DNA of 16,758 nt from Pirellulales bacterium (GTDB lineage: Bacteria > Planctomycetota > Planctomycetia > Pirellulales > JAICIG01). The DNA lies in NCBI GenBank assembly GCA_025924495.1, contig JAICIG010000141.1, positions 1 through 16,758 of the forward strand. The letters run 5' to 3'. The position numbers and the translations under genes were made by a program. Numbering within the stretch: the first letter of the stretch is position 1; each line of letters starts with the position of its first letter. The notes under the pieces were generated by a model that saw nothing but the letters and a program-made list of their open reading frames with translations, searched no databases and had not been told where the DNA came from. Shown here in pieces: positions 7,692 to 16,021 of the stretch.

Positions 7692-9569
7692 TTACGCGCC
7701 TGTGAAGTATTCCTGCGAGGCGACAATATAATTTGTCGCCAACTCCGGCGGCGCCCCAGTCGAGAGCAAGCGCTCAAAGTAGTCGAGGCCGCTTGCGTCG
7801 GGCGTCCGGTTCAAGAGCGACGGGTAAAGCTGGCCGATCTCGTTAATAAAGAATTCCAGGCTGGACAGTATGCCCTCGGCGACAAATGAGCGAGATATTC
7901 CGGCGGCTAACGCCTGTCCCCAGATCTGGGCGCTGCCCGGGTCGACGTCGCGAGAGAGGAGATCACGATAAAGCGCCTCGACATATCCGGCATTCGTTCC
8001 GCCGCCTTGTCGCCGAAAATACTCGTCGCTCGCAAGAATGCCCGCTTCCAACTGGCTGCGATTGTCGCCGGAGTCCAGTTGCTCGGTCCAGTAGGAAAGC
8101 CCTGCGGCATCGGGCTGGCGTCGCAAGTAGGTTTCGTAAACCTGTACGACCTCGTGCGAGTGATATTCATTGCTGGCAATCAGCCTGGCGGCGACCTGCA
8201 TGCGGTCGAGCTGATTCTGAGCCAGCGCCTTGGTAAAGAAGCTTTCGCCTGCAGGGTCGGCAGGCCTGCCGAGTAAATCCAGGTAGAGGTGGTCGACGTA
8301 GCTGCGATTGAAATCGGTAGATATTCGCGCCAGGGCGAAGTCGCGAATCTGAAATTGCCCGGCGCCGCCTGCTAACACGATTTGACCGTCGCTTTGGATG
8401 GCGAGACTCGTGACATTGGCGGGAAAACTCAGACCAAAGCTGGTTTGCTCTTCGCCATTGGCGCCGAAGGAAGTATCACGCGTGCCATCCGCATTCAGTC
8501 GCAGCGCCTGGAACCGAGCCTCGGGCGACACGACGACCGTTCCGGCGCTAATCGTCTGTAAAACGTGGTTCGTGCCTCCCAACACGATCTTGCCGTCGGG
8601 CTGAACGTGCATCGCCGAAATGTCTGCCCCTGGCATGATCGTCAATATCCTGTCGAGCGCGCCGTCGGCTTTCAGTCGCTCGAGCTGAAACGACTGAGTC
8701 TGGCTGTCATTCGGGACATAACCGCCCCAGAGAATTGTGCCGTCCGCCTGCAGGGCAATCAGCGAATTTGCGGCTAGGTAACTCGGACCGACGACGCCCG
8801 AATTCCCAAAGGTCGCGTCGGGCGAACCATCCGCGTTGAATCGTCGCAATTCGCCTTGCGAACCGGCAATCAGGATCTTGCCGTCCGGCTCGAGCAGCAG
8901 GCGCCGCGATCCGTAGGCCGCCGTGCCGCCTGAACCAAACGTCGTATCGAGCGTGCCGTCAGGATTGTAGCGCCTTAACACCGAGCCGCCGACGACAATT
9001 CTGCCATCCGGTTGCAGGGCGACTTGAGAGTAGTACGCGTCGCTAACAATCACTTTGCCAGCGCTCGCAAACGTAGAATCAAGCGAGCCATCGGCGTTGT
9101 AACGGGCAATTGCGCCGACTGGAGGGCCGAGAAGTTGGCCGCCGCTGCCAACCATAATGAACTTGCCATCCGGCTGCCTTACCAAATCGGAACCGGACGC
9201 TGAAATCACGGAATCGGGCGTCTCGACCTTTCCGCCGCTGCCAAAGGATGCGTCGAGCGAGCCGTCCGCGTTATAACGCGCGAGCACAAACTCAAAGGCG
9301 CCTGAATGGCCTGTGAAAGGCGAGAGGTTGATGCCGCCGCCCACCACGAGTTTGCCATCGGGCTGTTCGAGAACGGCGTTTGCCGTGGCATAAGCGCCGA
9401 ACGAAGTCAGCACGCGGCCCGCATCGCCGAACGATGCATCGAGCCCATCGGCGGCCATGAGCAGACGCTGCTCCAACGCCTGAAACTGATTCCGTCGACG
9501 CCTGCTGAAATGCCTGTTTGGGCGGGAACCTTCCGCTCTTCGAAGCACGTCTCTCCGTCTCCGACTCAT
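7692..9569 (-). CDS. Exported delta-60 repeat (DUF5122-type) protein with C-terminal DUF4214 units
   Basis: 625 residues. ATG 9569 is preceded by TAGGGGGA about 3 nt upstream. The N-terminus is very Arg-rich, then FQALEQRLLMAA (29-40), the same kind of export-associated motif as in the chitinase-like protein. Residues about 41-415 contain roughly seven delta-60 type repeats, each with QPDGKxVVGG-like and RYNxDGSLDxxFGxxG-like parts (for example 98-114, 157-172, 201-215, 244-258, 358-372). Such repeats are thought to form a beta-propeller. Residues about 424-625 hold four DUF4214-like units (YLDLLGRPADPAG at 429, then YLRRQPDAAG, LLSRDVDPGS and LLNRTPDASG). DUF4214 is common in secreted bacterial surface proteins and its exact role is unknown. 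No enzymatic motif is visible. It converges with the chitinase-like gene. A surface or adhesive function is inferred. Confidence 0.88.
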   Translation of the reverse strand: MSRRRRDVLRRAEGSRPNRHFSRRRRNQFQALEQRLLMAADGLDASFGDAGRVLTSFGAYATANAVLEQPDGKLVVGGGINLSPFTGHSGAFEFVLARYNADGSLDASFGSGGKVETPDSVISASGSDLVRQPDGKFIMVGSGGQLLGPPVGAIARYNADGSLDSTFASAGKVIVSDAYYSQVALQPDGRIVVGGSVLRRYNPDGTLDTTFGSGGTAAYGSRRLLLEPDGKILIAGSQGELRRFNADGSPDATFGNSGVVGPSYLAANSLIALQADGTILWGGYVPNDSQTQSFQLERLKADGALDRILTIMPGADISAMHVQPDGKIVLGGTNHVLQTISAGTVVVSPEARFQALRLNADGTRDTSFGANGEEQTSFGLSFPANVTSLAIQSDGQIVLAGGAGQFQIRDFALARISTDFNRSYVDHLYLDLLGRPADPAGESFFTKALAQNQLDRMQVAARLIASNEYHSHEVVQVYETYLRRQPDAAGLSYWTEQLDSGDNRSQLEAGILASDEYFRRQGGGTNAGYVEALYRDLLSRDVDPGSAQIWGQALAAGISRSFVAEGILSSLEFFINEIGQLYPSLLNRTPDASGLDYFERLLSTGAPPELATNYIVASQEYFTGA

Positions 9570-9572
9570 CTG

Positions 9573-9580
9573 TCCCCCTA
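9573..9580 (-). promoter_or_regulatory. Ribosome binding site of the delta-60 protein gene
   Basis: TAGGGGGA on the minus strand, 3 nt from ATG 9569. It is a purine-rich site with short spacing and supports that start. Confidence 0.45.
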
Positions 9581-10126
9581 ACTTGCATTCTTGGCTTTGC
9601 TGCGTTCGACACGACGGCCGCCAGTCGCATACTACTTATGGGGCAAGCGACATGCAAGCAAGCAATAAGACGGGCTGAGTCGGCGTAACTAGAGGGGAAA
9701 GCCGCGCATTGATCTGCGCCAGAGGAAAGGCGAATGTCGCCGAATGCCGACCGAAAAAGCCACTGCCGTGCCGGAGCAAGATCGCAAAAGACAACGGCAC
9801 AGGGAGAACGACATGGAGGGCCGAACGAGACGAAGATGGCTGGGGCGCGGCGGGGAATGAATGGGGTATTACCGGCCTTGGCTCGAGTGGGATCGGATCG
9901 AGCGTGCGAATCTTCGGTCGTCCGGGCCTCCGTGTCGTCGAAAGCGGCGTGCTACATAAACTGCGGCTTCCGACCGCGAAGAGCAGTAAGTCGCTTGATT
10001 ACAATGAGATAAGTGTGGAATTGCGACCGCTATCGTGGTGTCCTGCGGGCCGCAATGAGCCAGATGACCGGCTCTGATAAGTAGAACGAAAGACCGGACG
10101 GAAACCGGGCGCAATTTTTTTGCGAT
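9581..10126. other. Intergenic region upstream of the delta-60 gene, no convincing gene
   Basis: About 550 bp. The minus-strand promoter of the delta-60 gene should be here. One candidate is TTGCAT (9652-9657) and TAGTAT (9629-9634) with a 17-nt spacer, about 60 nt before the start codon. On the kinase side there are two small inverted repeats. CGCAA-TTTTT-TTGCG lies at 10110-10124, directly after the kinase stop. GAGCCAG-ATGA-CCGGCTC lies at 10057-10074 (seven pairs, one G-T). Either could help end the sigma-kinase transcript, but no good T-run follows on the minus strand. Open frames on the plus strand (9709-10077, 9734-10012) show no recognisable protein. Confidence 0.4.
9629..9657 (-). 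promoter_or_regulatory. Candidate sigma-70-like promoter of the delta-60 gene
   Basis: On the minus strand, TTGCAT (9652-9657), a 17-nt spacer, then TAGTAT (9629-9634). The -10 box matches TATAAT at four of six positions and the -35 matches TTGACA at three of six. The position, about 60 nt before the start codon, is reasonable. This is a match by eye only. Confidence 0.25.
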
Positions 10127-12715
10127 TTATGGAGCGGCGTCCAAAGCCTGCCGGATCGGCTCGGCTTCTGGGCGATTGGGGGCAATTTGCAGCGCCGTTT
10201 CCAAGCTTTCCCGTGCCGCGGCGGTATCGCCGAGACCCATCAGAGCCGCGGCAAGGCCGTAGTTCGCTGAGGCTGGATCGGCGCCGTTGCCGAGCGCTTT
10301 GCGAAAATCATCGGCTGCTTCCGCCCAGCGCTCTTCTCGCAGGCTGAGGCGCGCACGACTGAGGGCTGCGATGCCCAGGAACGGGTCGAGACTTAGCGCC
10401 CGGTCGAAGTCTCTTCTCGCCCGGTCGTTACGGCCCATCTGGAACAACGCTTGCCCTCGGTTCTCAAAGCAAGAGGCGCTATTGGGCGCCAGTGCTGCAC
10501 AGGCAGTGAACGAGGCGACGGCATCGGCGTAGAGGCCAAGTTCGTAGGCGCTGCGGCCCAGGCAGAAATTCGCCCACAGCGATTGCGGCTCTTGTTGAAT
10601 CGCCGCCTCAAATAACGCGTACGCTTCTTCGCGCTTACCCGCTTCTCGCAGCGACTGGCCGGCCGCGGTGTACTCCCAGGCATTCCGCGGCGGCATCGCC
10701 TCGGCCTCGGATTGAGCTTGCTTCGCGAACTCCTCCAGCCCTAACGCGGCGGCGTGCACCTGCCGCGCATACCAGATTGCACAACTGGGGCCAGCCAGTG
10801 CTTCGGCTTCTGCCAGGATCTCGAGGCATGCCCGGTGAACTCCCTCGATTCGCTCGGGGTCGGCGAGCTTCACTTGCATCGAGGCGGAGATGATGGCTAA
10901 TTCGAGCAAATCGCGGCGCAATTGCCGCGCCACTTCGGGCGCCGCCGGCGACGCGTGCTGATCGGCCAGTTTTCGACGGCGGCTCCAGAAGTGTTGGGCA
11001 TGCAACTCCACGAGCCGTAACTTATCGGGATTAAGGTCATCCGCCCCGCATATGACGCGCGTCGTTTCGACAAACTCGTGCAGTTCGCGCGCGGCATGGG
11101 CAGTTTCAGCCACGCTCAATTCGGCTTGGAGTTGTTCCGTCAGCTCGCGACTCGTGTACAGAGAGGATGTCAGGTTGAGGCCCTGCCTCAGCGTGCTGCG
11201 CGCTTCCGAATAGCGATGTTCAGCAATCAACCTGTGACCTTCTTCAAGCGCAACCTGGGCTTGGCCGAACTGCGTGCGTAATTGGGTCAAAATCAGCGCT
11301 CCGGCGCCAACGGCTGCCACGGCCAACAAGAACACGAGCAATGCATGAGGCCGGCGTCGCCGCCACTTGGTCCACAGTTCAACCCAACTGCGGTTTTTGA
11401 CGGCAGCCAGTGGCAGATCGTCCAAATGTCTGCGCAAATCGGCGGCCAACGCGGCGGCGCTCGCGTAGCGATCTTCCGGTTCCGGCGACAAGCACTTGCC
11501 GACGAGATCCGCCAGCCCAATGCTGATGTTAGGGTTCGAATCTCGTAGCCATTCGCTTGCTTCGGCGTCGTCGGGCGGCAATTCGCCCGCCAACGCTTCG
11601 CTCAGCAGCCGTCCCAACGCGTAAATGTCGGCGCGGCCGTCGACCGACACGTCGACCCGAGCGCCGCATCGGACGGCTGCCAGCGCCGCTTGTTGTTCGG
11701 GCGGCATGTAGCCGGGCGTTCCGCCCAACCACGCCGGAGCTTCCTCGCCCGCGGCAATCGGTTCGCGGGCCAAATGGAAGTCCAGCAACATCGGCTGACC
11801 ATCGCCCGCCCAGAGCACGTTGGAAGGTTTCAAATCGAGATGCACCAAACCGCGAGCGTGAGCTTCGTTGAGTGCGTCTGCCAGGCAAGCGCCTAACCAG
11901 CAGATAGCCTGCTCGTACGTTGCTCGTTGTAAGAATTTCAGCGAAGGGGAGGCGTTTTCCACGGGCAAATCGTTCGCCGGCAACGGCAACTCATCTGCGG
12001 CGCGCTGGATGATTGTCACAATCTCTGTGGCTTTGCGCTGCGCCGGCGGGCGACTTGCGAGCAATTCCAGCACGCGGGCCAGTGTTGCGCCGCCGAAATA
12101 GGGCAAACAGATGCCGCGCAGGGTCCGCTCGGGAAAGTCGGTCACGGAATACAGAGGCACGATGTGCGTATGTTGCAGTCTTGCCAGGCAAAGGTGTTCG
12201 CTGCCGCGCGGCGGGGCCAGCTTAAGTACGATCGGTCGATTGGCGAGCGAAGGCTGCGTTGCCAAAAAAACGCGGCCGTGCGCCCCGCGGCCCAACTCGG
12301 CCAGAAATACAAAATCTCCCAGCCGTTCGCCGATCGCTGGGAACTGCACCGCGGCGGCATTCTCTCCCAGCAGGCTCTGGCAGTCGAACAGCATTTCCAG
12401 CTGTTCTCGCCATTGCGGGAACCGTCCGGCAAGTTCCTCTTCCGAGACGGATTGGCCGCGCTGCCGCCGCTGACAAAGTTCTTCATAGAGCAGTTCCATG
12501 ACGGCTTCGGGCTGCTCTCGCAGTTCGGGGTATCGCTCGAGATATTCTTCGGCGTGCGGTTGTTCTCCGCCTTGCCAACGCCGTTCGAATTCGGTCAGCA
12601 ATCGCTCGAGCAGAGTCTCCGAGCCCTTCTTCGACACATACTCTGAGAGGCGGAGCATAGGCGACGACTGTTCGTCCACCGGGCGAACGATTGTCGAGGA
12701 GAGGGAGTTCGTCAT
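10127..12715 (-). CDS. Transmembrane Ser/Thr protein kinase with C-terminal TPR repeats (Pkn type)
   Basis: 862 residues. Residues 31-112 form the helical N-terminal region typical of planctomycetal kinases (WQGGEQPHAEEYLERYPEL). The kinase domain spans about 133-435: glycine-rich loop GRGAHGRV (142-149), ATP-binding Lys165 in VLKLAP, catalytic loop HLDLKPSN (292-299) with Asp294, metal loop DFH (312-314) in place of DFG, and activation segment GTPGYMPPEQ (332-341). HRD is HLD, so this is a non-RD kinase, and a segment of about 45 residues (221-265) is inserted in the C-lobe. A basic WRRRR stretch (451-455) precedes a membrane helix (about 458-477). After it come an extracytoplasmic helical region and TPR-like repeats (about 690-862). 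Known role: phosphorylating Ser/Thr of partner proteins, with the TPR part as a protein-binding sensor or scaffold. Lys, Asp and Asn are intact, so activity is plausible. It starts 12 bp after the sigma factor stop, so the two are almost surely co-transcribed. ATG 12715 has no strong ribosome binding site, which fits translational coupling. Confidence 0.93.
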   Translation of the reverse strand: MTNSLSSTIVRPVDEQSSPMLRLSEYVSKKGSETLLERLLTEFERRWQGGEQPHAEEYLERYPELREQPEAVMELLYEELCQRRQRGQSVSEEELAGRFPQWREQLEMLFDCQSLLGENAAAVQFPAIGERLGDFVFLAELGRGAHGRVFLATQPSLANRPIVLKLAPPRGSEHLCLARLQHTHIVPLYSVTDFPERTLRGICLPYFGGATLARVLELLASRPPAQRKATEIVTIIQRAADELPLPANDLPVENASPSLKFLQRATYEQAICWLGACLADALNEAHARGLVHLDLKPSNVLWAGDGQPMLLDFHLAREPIAAGEEAPAWLGGTPGYMPPEQQAALAAVRCGARVDVSVDGRADIYALGRLLSEALAGELPPDDAEASEWLRDSNPNISIGLADLVGKCLSPEPEDRYASAAALAADLRRHLDDLPLAAVKNRSWVELWTKWRRRRPHALLVFLLAVAAVGAGALILTQLRTQFGQAQVALEEGHRLIAEHRYSEARSTLRQGLNLTSSLYTSRELTEQLQAELSVAETAHAARELHEFVETTRVICGADDLNPDKLRLVELHAQHFWSRRRKLADQHASPAAPEVARQLRRDLLELAIISASMQVKLADPERIEGVHRACLEILAEAEALAGPSCAIWYARQVHAAALGLEEFAKQAQSEAEAMPPRNAWEYTAAGQSLREAGKREEAYALFEAAIQQEPQSLWANFCLGRSAYELGLYADAVASFTACAALAPNSASCFENRGQALFQMGRNDRARRDFDRALSLDPFLGIAALSRARLSLREERWAEAADDFRKALGNGADPASANYGLAAALMGLGDTAAARESLETALQIAPNRPEAEPIRQALDAAP

Positions 12716-12727
12716 ACTGCGCTCGGT

Positions 12728-13432
12728 CTAAAGTTCGCCGCCTAAGGATTTGGCGATGCCATGCGCCCCGGGGCGTCCGGCCGCCACGACGAGTTCGCCG
12801 GCAACTTTGCGGACAATCCGCCGCACGCTGTCGACGTGCAGGCCCGTGCGATGGGCGATCTCCCCCAGTGGCAGTCCTTGTCGCTTCAATCGCAGCAACT
12901 CGTGATGTTCCGGCGGGCAAATTGCCAGCATTCGCCGCCACAAATCTTCCGCCTGTGTGATTTCGCTGGGCCGTGGCGCCCGCGACGGCGGCAAGCCTTC
13001 CTGAGCGCTATCGATGAGCGGGCGTTCGATCTCGGAGCCGACACGGTGCTTGCGCATCCGGTCGATCATCCGATTGCGCGTCGCCTTGATCAAAAACCCG
13101 CGCAATTGCATGAGATTTTCGAACTGCCATTCGGCGGTCCGGAAGCCAGGCAGGAGGTCCGCCCAAATCGACTGCACGACGTCAGCCGAATCGAATTTGC
13201 TGCGCAAGCGCGCGGTCATCTGTTTTCGCACCACCAGGCGCAAATACGGCTCATACGCTTTGAAGATTTGCGCGGCGGCAGTCGCGTCGCCCGCCGACAA
13301 CTTCTCCACAAGCGCTTCGAGAGATTCGGCGGTCATATCTGGCCCGTCGGCGCTGCGCCGACGACGGGTTCCGAGAAGTGAGATGTCAACGCCCCGCATC
13401 ACGGACGGGCTTCCGTCGTTCGGCGTATACAT
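12728..13432 (-). CDS. ECF-type RNA polymerase sigma factor of the planctomycetal, kinase-associated kind
   Basis: 234 residues from the first ATG. The sigma-2 region covers about 62-130 (YLRLVVRKQM, DSADVVQSIW, RGFLIKATRNRMIDRMRKH). The sigma-4 helix-turn-helix is near 167-212 (LLRLKRQGLPLGEIAHRTGL, then SVRRIVRKV). Role: it directs RNA polymerase to a set of promoters. No anti-sigma gene is next to it. Instead the transmembrane kinase follows after 12 bp, as in planctomycetal ECF-kinase pairs described in the literature, where the kinase is suspected to control the sigma factor. The start is uncertain: ATG 13432 has no ribosome binding site, ATG 13399 has GGAAG about 10 nt upstream, and ATG 13336 would give a 202-residue protein of more usual ECF length (MTAESLEALVEKL). 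A perfect 9-bp inverted repeat lies just upstream of the third choice. Confidence 0.88.
   Translation of the reverse strand: MYTPNDGSPSVMRGVDISLLGTRRRRSADGPDMTAESLEALVEKLSAGDATAAAQIFKAYEPYLRLVVRKQMTARLRSKFDSADVVQSIWADLLPGFRTAEWQFENLMQLRGFLIKATRNRMIDRMRKHRVGSEIERPLIDSAQEGLPPSRAPRPSEITQAEDLWRRMLAICPPEHHELLRLKRQGLPLGEIAHRTGLHVDSVRRIVRKVAGELVVAAGRPGAHGIAKSLGGEL
13345..13363. repeat. Perfect 9-bp inverted repeat near the sigma factor start
   Basis: CGTCGGCGC-T-GCGCCGACG, arms perfect with a single central base. It ends 8 nt before ATG 13336, one of the possible sigma factor starts. If that start is used, the hairpin or a bound protein could control translation or transcription. If ATG 13432 is used, it is inside the coding region (RRRSADG). 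Confidence 0.4.
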
Positions 13433-13644
13433 CGCGTAGATGCGCGACGCGCGCGACCAACGCAGCCGGCAACGGCCTCTGGATTCGATTTAGACTAGTC
13501 GTCGGGCGGCATCCAGGCAACAGGGCTGGCCGCCGCATCCGAAGGAATTGCGCGTCCGGCGCGATAAACCGACCCTCGCTCCTTCTCCCGGGTGGCAGCC
13601 AGAAGCGAGAATGCCGCAATCGCCGCTTCGTAACGGTCATTGCA
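13433..13644. other. Intergenic region between the oxidoreductase and the sigma factor genes
   Basis: 212 bp, minus-strand direction. It should hold the end of the oxidoreductase transcript and the promoter of the sigma-kinase pair. A bulged hairpin (CTCGCT at 13575-13580 with AGCGAG at 13604-13609) lies about 35 bp after the oxidoreductase stop and could be a terminator, although no T-run follows. No clear promoter was seen. Confidence 0.35.
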
Positions 13645-14973
13645 TTACGCAAAGTTTGTCACGCCTGGCACGGCAATGGCGGGAACGTCGAGTTTAATGT
13701 CCCAGCCGTAACGCGGCGGCGACAGGTCTTCTTTTGAATTCATCGCCTGTTCCCACGTGATTTTTTGACCCGTGTAACTAGCCATGCGGCCCAAGATCGC
13801 GAGCATCGTGCTTTTGGTCATGTAGTCGCCGTTGTTGATCGGCTTGCCGGACCGGATGCTGGCGAACAGTTCGTCGTGCTCGGCCTGATGCATCTGCGGT
13901 CCCTTGGGGCCGGCATACTTCCACACGACGTCACCGTCGTGGTCGCGAACCGTTCCTGTTTCGACATCGCACACGCCTTTGACGCCGACGATGTGCGTCG
14001 AGACGTCATTCGCGCAGCCGGGCTGCTGCCGGCAATAGTGGAAGTGCTTCATTCCGTCCGCATGTTCGTAGAGCACGGCGTGATGATCGAAGATCGTTCC
14101 TTGCTCGGGCGCCGTTCGCGCCTGCAGGCCGCCGAGGCTGACTGCCGACTCAGGCGGCTCGTCCTGCATGGCCCAAGCGGCCTTATCCATGCTATGCACC
14201 GCCTGCTCGACAATATGATCGCCCGATAGCCAGGTGAACCAGTACCAGTTGCGAAGTTGCCATTCCATATCGCTCCAGCCTGGCTCGCGGCGCATGGGCC
14301 AGTCCTTGCCCGGCAGCGAGGCGTTGTAGGCCGAGTGCATAGCGACGATCTTGCCGATCGCGCCGTTGTGAACTTGTTCGATCGATGCCCGGGCGCGAGT
14401 ATCGTAGCGCCAGCACAGACCGGAAACGATCGCCAGGTTCTTCTGCCGGGCGACCTCGCAGGCGGCCTCGATGCGACGGATGCCGGGGGCGTCGACGGCG
14501 ACCGGCTTCTCGGCAAACACATGCTTGCCTGCTTCCACGCAAGCCGCCAGATGCTGCGGTCGAAAGTGGGGCGGCGCCGCCAGCAGCACCACGTCGACGC
14601 CGCTCTCGATCACTTGCCGATAGGCGTCGAAGCCGACAAAGCAGCATTCTTTTGCCACGTCGATGCGTGCGGAAGCTTCGGCATCGGCCGTCTTGAGCAG
14701 CTGCAAACTGGCTTCGATCTGGTCCGCAAAGACGTCGCCCAGCGCAACGAGCCGAGTGTGCGGATCGGCCTTGAGCGCCTGAATTGCGGCGCCTCGCCCG
14801 CGGCCGCCACAGCCGACCAGCCCGATCTTCAGCGTGTCATGTCCGGCAGCGTGGGCCGTGCGGACGATTTGCGCGTTCGCCGCCAGGCTGGCGCCGATGG
14901 CCGCCGCGGCCGAAGCTTTGACGAAATCGCGGCGCGAAGTCGCCTCGCGATGATCGTGATCAATCCGGTCCAT
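13645..14973 (-). CDS. Gfo/Idh/MocA family NAD(P)-dependent oxidoreductase with Tat-like signal
   Basis: 442 residues from ATG 14973, chosen because GAGGAA lies 6 nt upstream and the protein then starts with a Tat-like signal (SRRDFVKA at 13-20, then an Ala-rich hydrophobic stretch, AHAAG near 40-44). The frame is open further upstream to 15129, but that part overlaps the end of the isomerase gene. The Rossmann dinucleotide motif VGCGGRGRG is at 53-61 and the catalytic-region EKP at 155-157 (Lys156), followed by the usual alpha/beta C-terminal domain. Family role: NAD(P)-dependent oxidation or reduction of sugars, polyols or related compounds, in some members glycosidase-like chemistry. The substrate cannot be told from sequence. 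It is preceded, 37 bp upstream on the same strand, by the isomerase-like gene, so the two are probably one operon working outside the cytoplasm on the same kind of sugar. Confidence 0.92.
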   Translation of the reverse strand: MDRIDHDHREATSRRDFVKASAAAAIGASLAANAQIVRTAHAAGHDTLKIGLVGCGGRGRGAAIQALKADPHTRLVALGDVFADQIEASLQLLKTADAEASARIDVAKECCFVGFDAYRQVIESGVDVVLLAAPPHFRPQHLAACVEAGKHVFAEKPVAVDAPGIRRIEAACEVARQKNLAIVSGLCWRYDTRARASIEQVHNGAIGKIVAMHSAYNASLPGKDWPMRREPGWSDMEWQLRNWYWFTWLSGDHIVEQAVHSMDKAAWAMQDEPPESAVSLGGLQARTAPEQGTIFDHHAVLYEHADGMKHFHYCRQQPGCANDVSTHIVGVKGVCDVETGTVRDHDGDVVWKYAGPKGPQMHQAEHDELFASIRSGKPINNGDYMTKSTMLAILGRMASYTGQKITWEQAMNSKEDLSPPRYGWDIKLDVPAIAVPGVTNFA

Positions 14974-14979
14974 GAGTCG

Positions 14980-14985
14980 TTCCTC
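14980..14985 (-). promoter_or_regulatory. Ribosome binding site of the Gfo/Idh/MocA gene
   Basis: GAGGAA on the minus strand, 6 nt before ATG 14973. It decides the start against the longer frame beginning at 15129. Confidence 0.7.
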
Positions 14986-15010
14986 GAAATCTAAGTTCCC
15001 AGTTATGCCT

Positions 15011-15907
15011 TCAGCCTGAAGCAGCGCCGTTGAGTGCAAGCGCCTTATCCATTCGCTGGGCAATCTCCGCCAATCTCTTGCGATCGCCGCCAGGAACCTT
15101 GGCGGTGGCCCAGCCCGAGGTGTAGCCAATGTCGGTCAGCGCCTGGCGCACCGCGGGCCAGTCACAGTCTCCTTCGCCGATTTCGACGTCGAAGCCTTTC
15201 CGCAGGCCTTCTTCTTTTTCTCGCTGGCGGCTGTATTCCTTAATGTCAAGTTTACCGATGCGGTTGCCAAGAATTCGAATCCACTGCTCGGGCCAGCCAT
15301 AGCGGACCACATTGCCGACGTCGAAATAGGCGCCGACTGCGGGACTGTTGAGCCCGTCGATGAAGCGAGCCATCTCCAGTGGACTCAACAGAAAATTATT
15401 CCAGACGTTTTCAATCAGCAGCTTGATTTCCCGTTGCTCGGCATGCGGCAAGGCCGCTTTGAGCCAGTATTGCTGCTCTCCATAGACGAGGTCGTAGGAA
15501 TGCTGCTTGTCGACCTGGCCGGCCACGACCAACACGCTCGTGGCGCCGTAGAACTTTGCGCTGTCGATTGCGAATTTCAAGTCCGGCTTGCTGCTGTTCA
15601 GAAAACCGTACACGACGACGCCTGTCGCCTCGATCGCTTTGCGAACTTCATTACGGTCGATTTTGGTCGTGACGTGAATCTCCGTGCCGTCAAAGCCTAG
15701 GTCGGCCAGCAGCTTGAACTTGTCGAGCACCGACAAGTCTTCCTGGATCATTTGATACTTGACGGCCTTCTTGATCCGCGGCGCCGGCTCATCGGCGGTC
15801 CGGCACTTGCCGAGCGAAGGCGCCGAGGCCGCCGCAGCCGATAGGCCGCGCACGAAGCCGCGTCGCGTGATTTCCGCCGGACTGCGAGCCCGGTTCGCTG
15901 CCAACAT
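15011..15907 (-). CDS. Sugar phosphate isomerase/epimerase-like TIM barrel protein with Tat-like signal
   Basis: 298 residues from ATG 15907, with GAGGAA (15916-15921) 8 nt upstream. The N-terminus has TRRGFVRG (14-21) and an Ala-rich stretch (22-30), a Tat-type signal. The rest resembles xylose isomerase-like TIM barrels (AP endonuclease 2 superfamily): LADLGFDGTEIHV (68-79), the metal-site candidates Glu166 in LLIENVWN and Asp196 in YFDVGNV, KLDIKEY (219-225) and EIGEGDCDW (242-250). Known members isomerise or epimerise sugars or hydroxypyruvate with a divalent metal. The actual substrate is unknown. Cys35 follows Lys, so SLGKC is a poor lipobox and lipid anchoring is doubtful. It is the first gene of the pair with the oxidoreductase. 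The upstream region contains a TATGAT-like box (15975-15980) about 68 nt before the start, without a good -35. Confidence 0.88.
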   Translation of the reverse strand: MLAANRARSPAEITRRGFVRGLSAAAASAPSLGKCRTADEPAPRIKKAVKYQMIQEDLSVLDKFKLLADLGFDGTEIHVTTKIDRNEVRKAIEATGVVVYGFLNSSKPDLKFAIDSAKFYGATSVLVVAGQVDKQHSYDLVYGEQQYWLKAALPHAEQREIKLLIENVWNNFLLSPLEMARFIDGLNSPAVGAYFDVGNVVRYGWPEQWIRILGNRIGKLDIKEYSRQREKEEGLRKGFDVEIGEGDCDWPAVRQALTDIGYTSGWATAKVPGGDRKRLAEIAQRMDKALALNGAASG

Positions 15908-15915
15908 CGTTCGAT

Positions 15916-15921
15916 TTCCTC
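15916..15921 (-). promoter_or_regulatory. Ribosome binding site of the isomerase-like gene
   Basis: GAGGAA on the minus strand, 8 nt before ATG 15907. It supports that start. Confidence 0.6.
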
Positions 15922-16021
15922 AGCGGCCGCGGCCGGCGCTGGTTTGAAGTTCGGCTAGGGCCAATTACCGAAGAATCATAACCGCTCCACCGGCCGCCCG
16001 CGACCCGTTCCTTGTCTTCTT

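Noticed and set aside
9709..10077. Open frame of 122 codons on the plus strand in the intergenic region
   Set aside because: No ribosome binding site, biased composition and no family resemblance. It overlaps the expected promoter region of the delta-60 gene.
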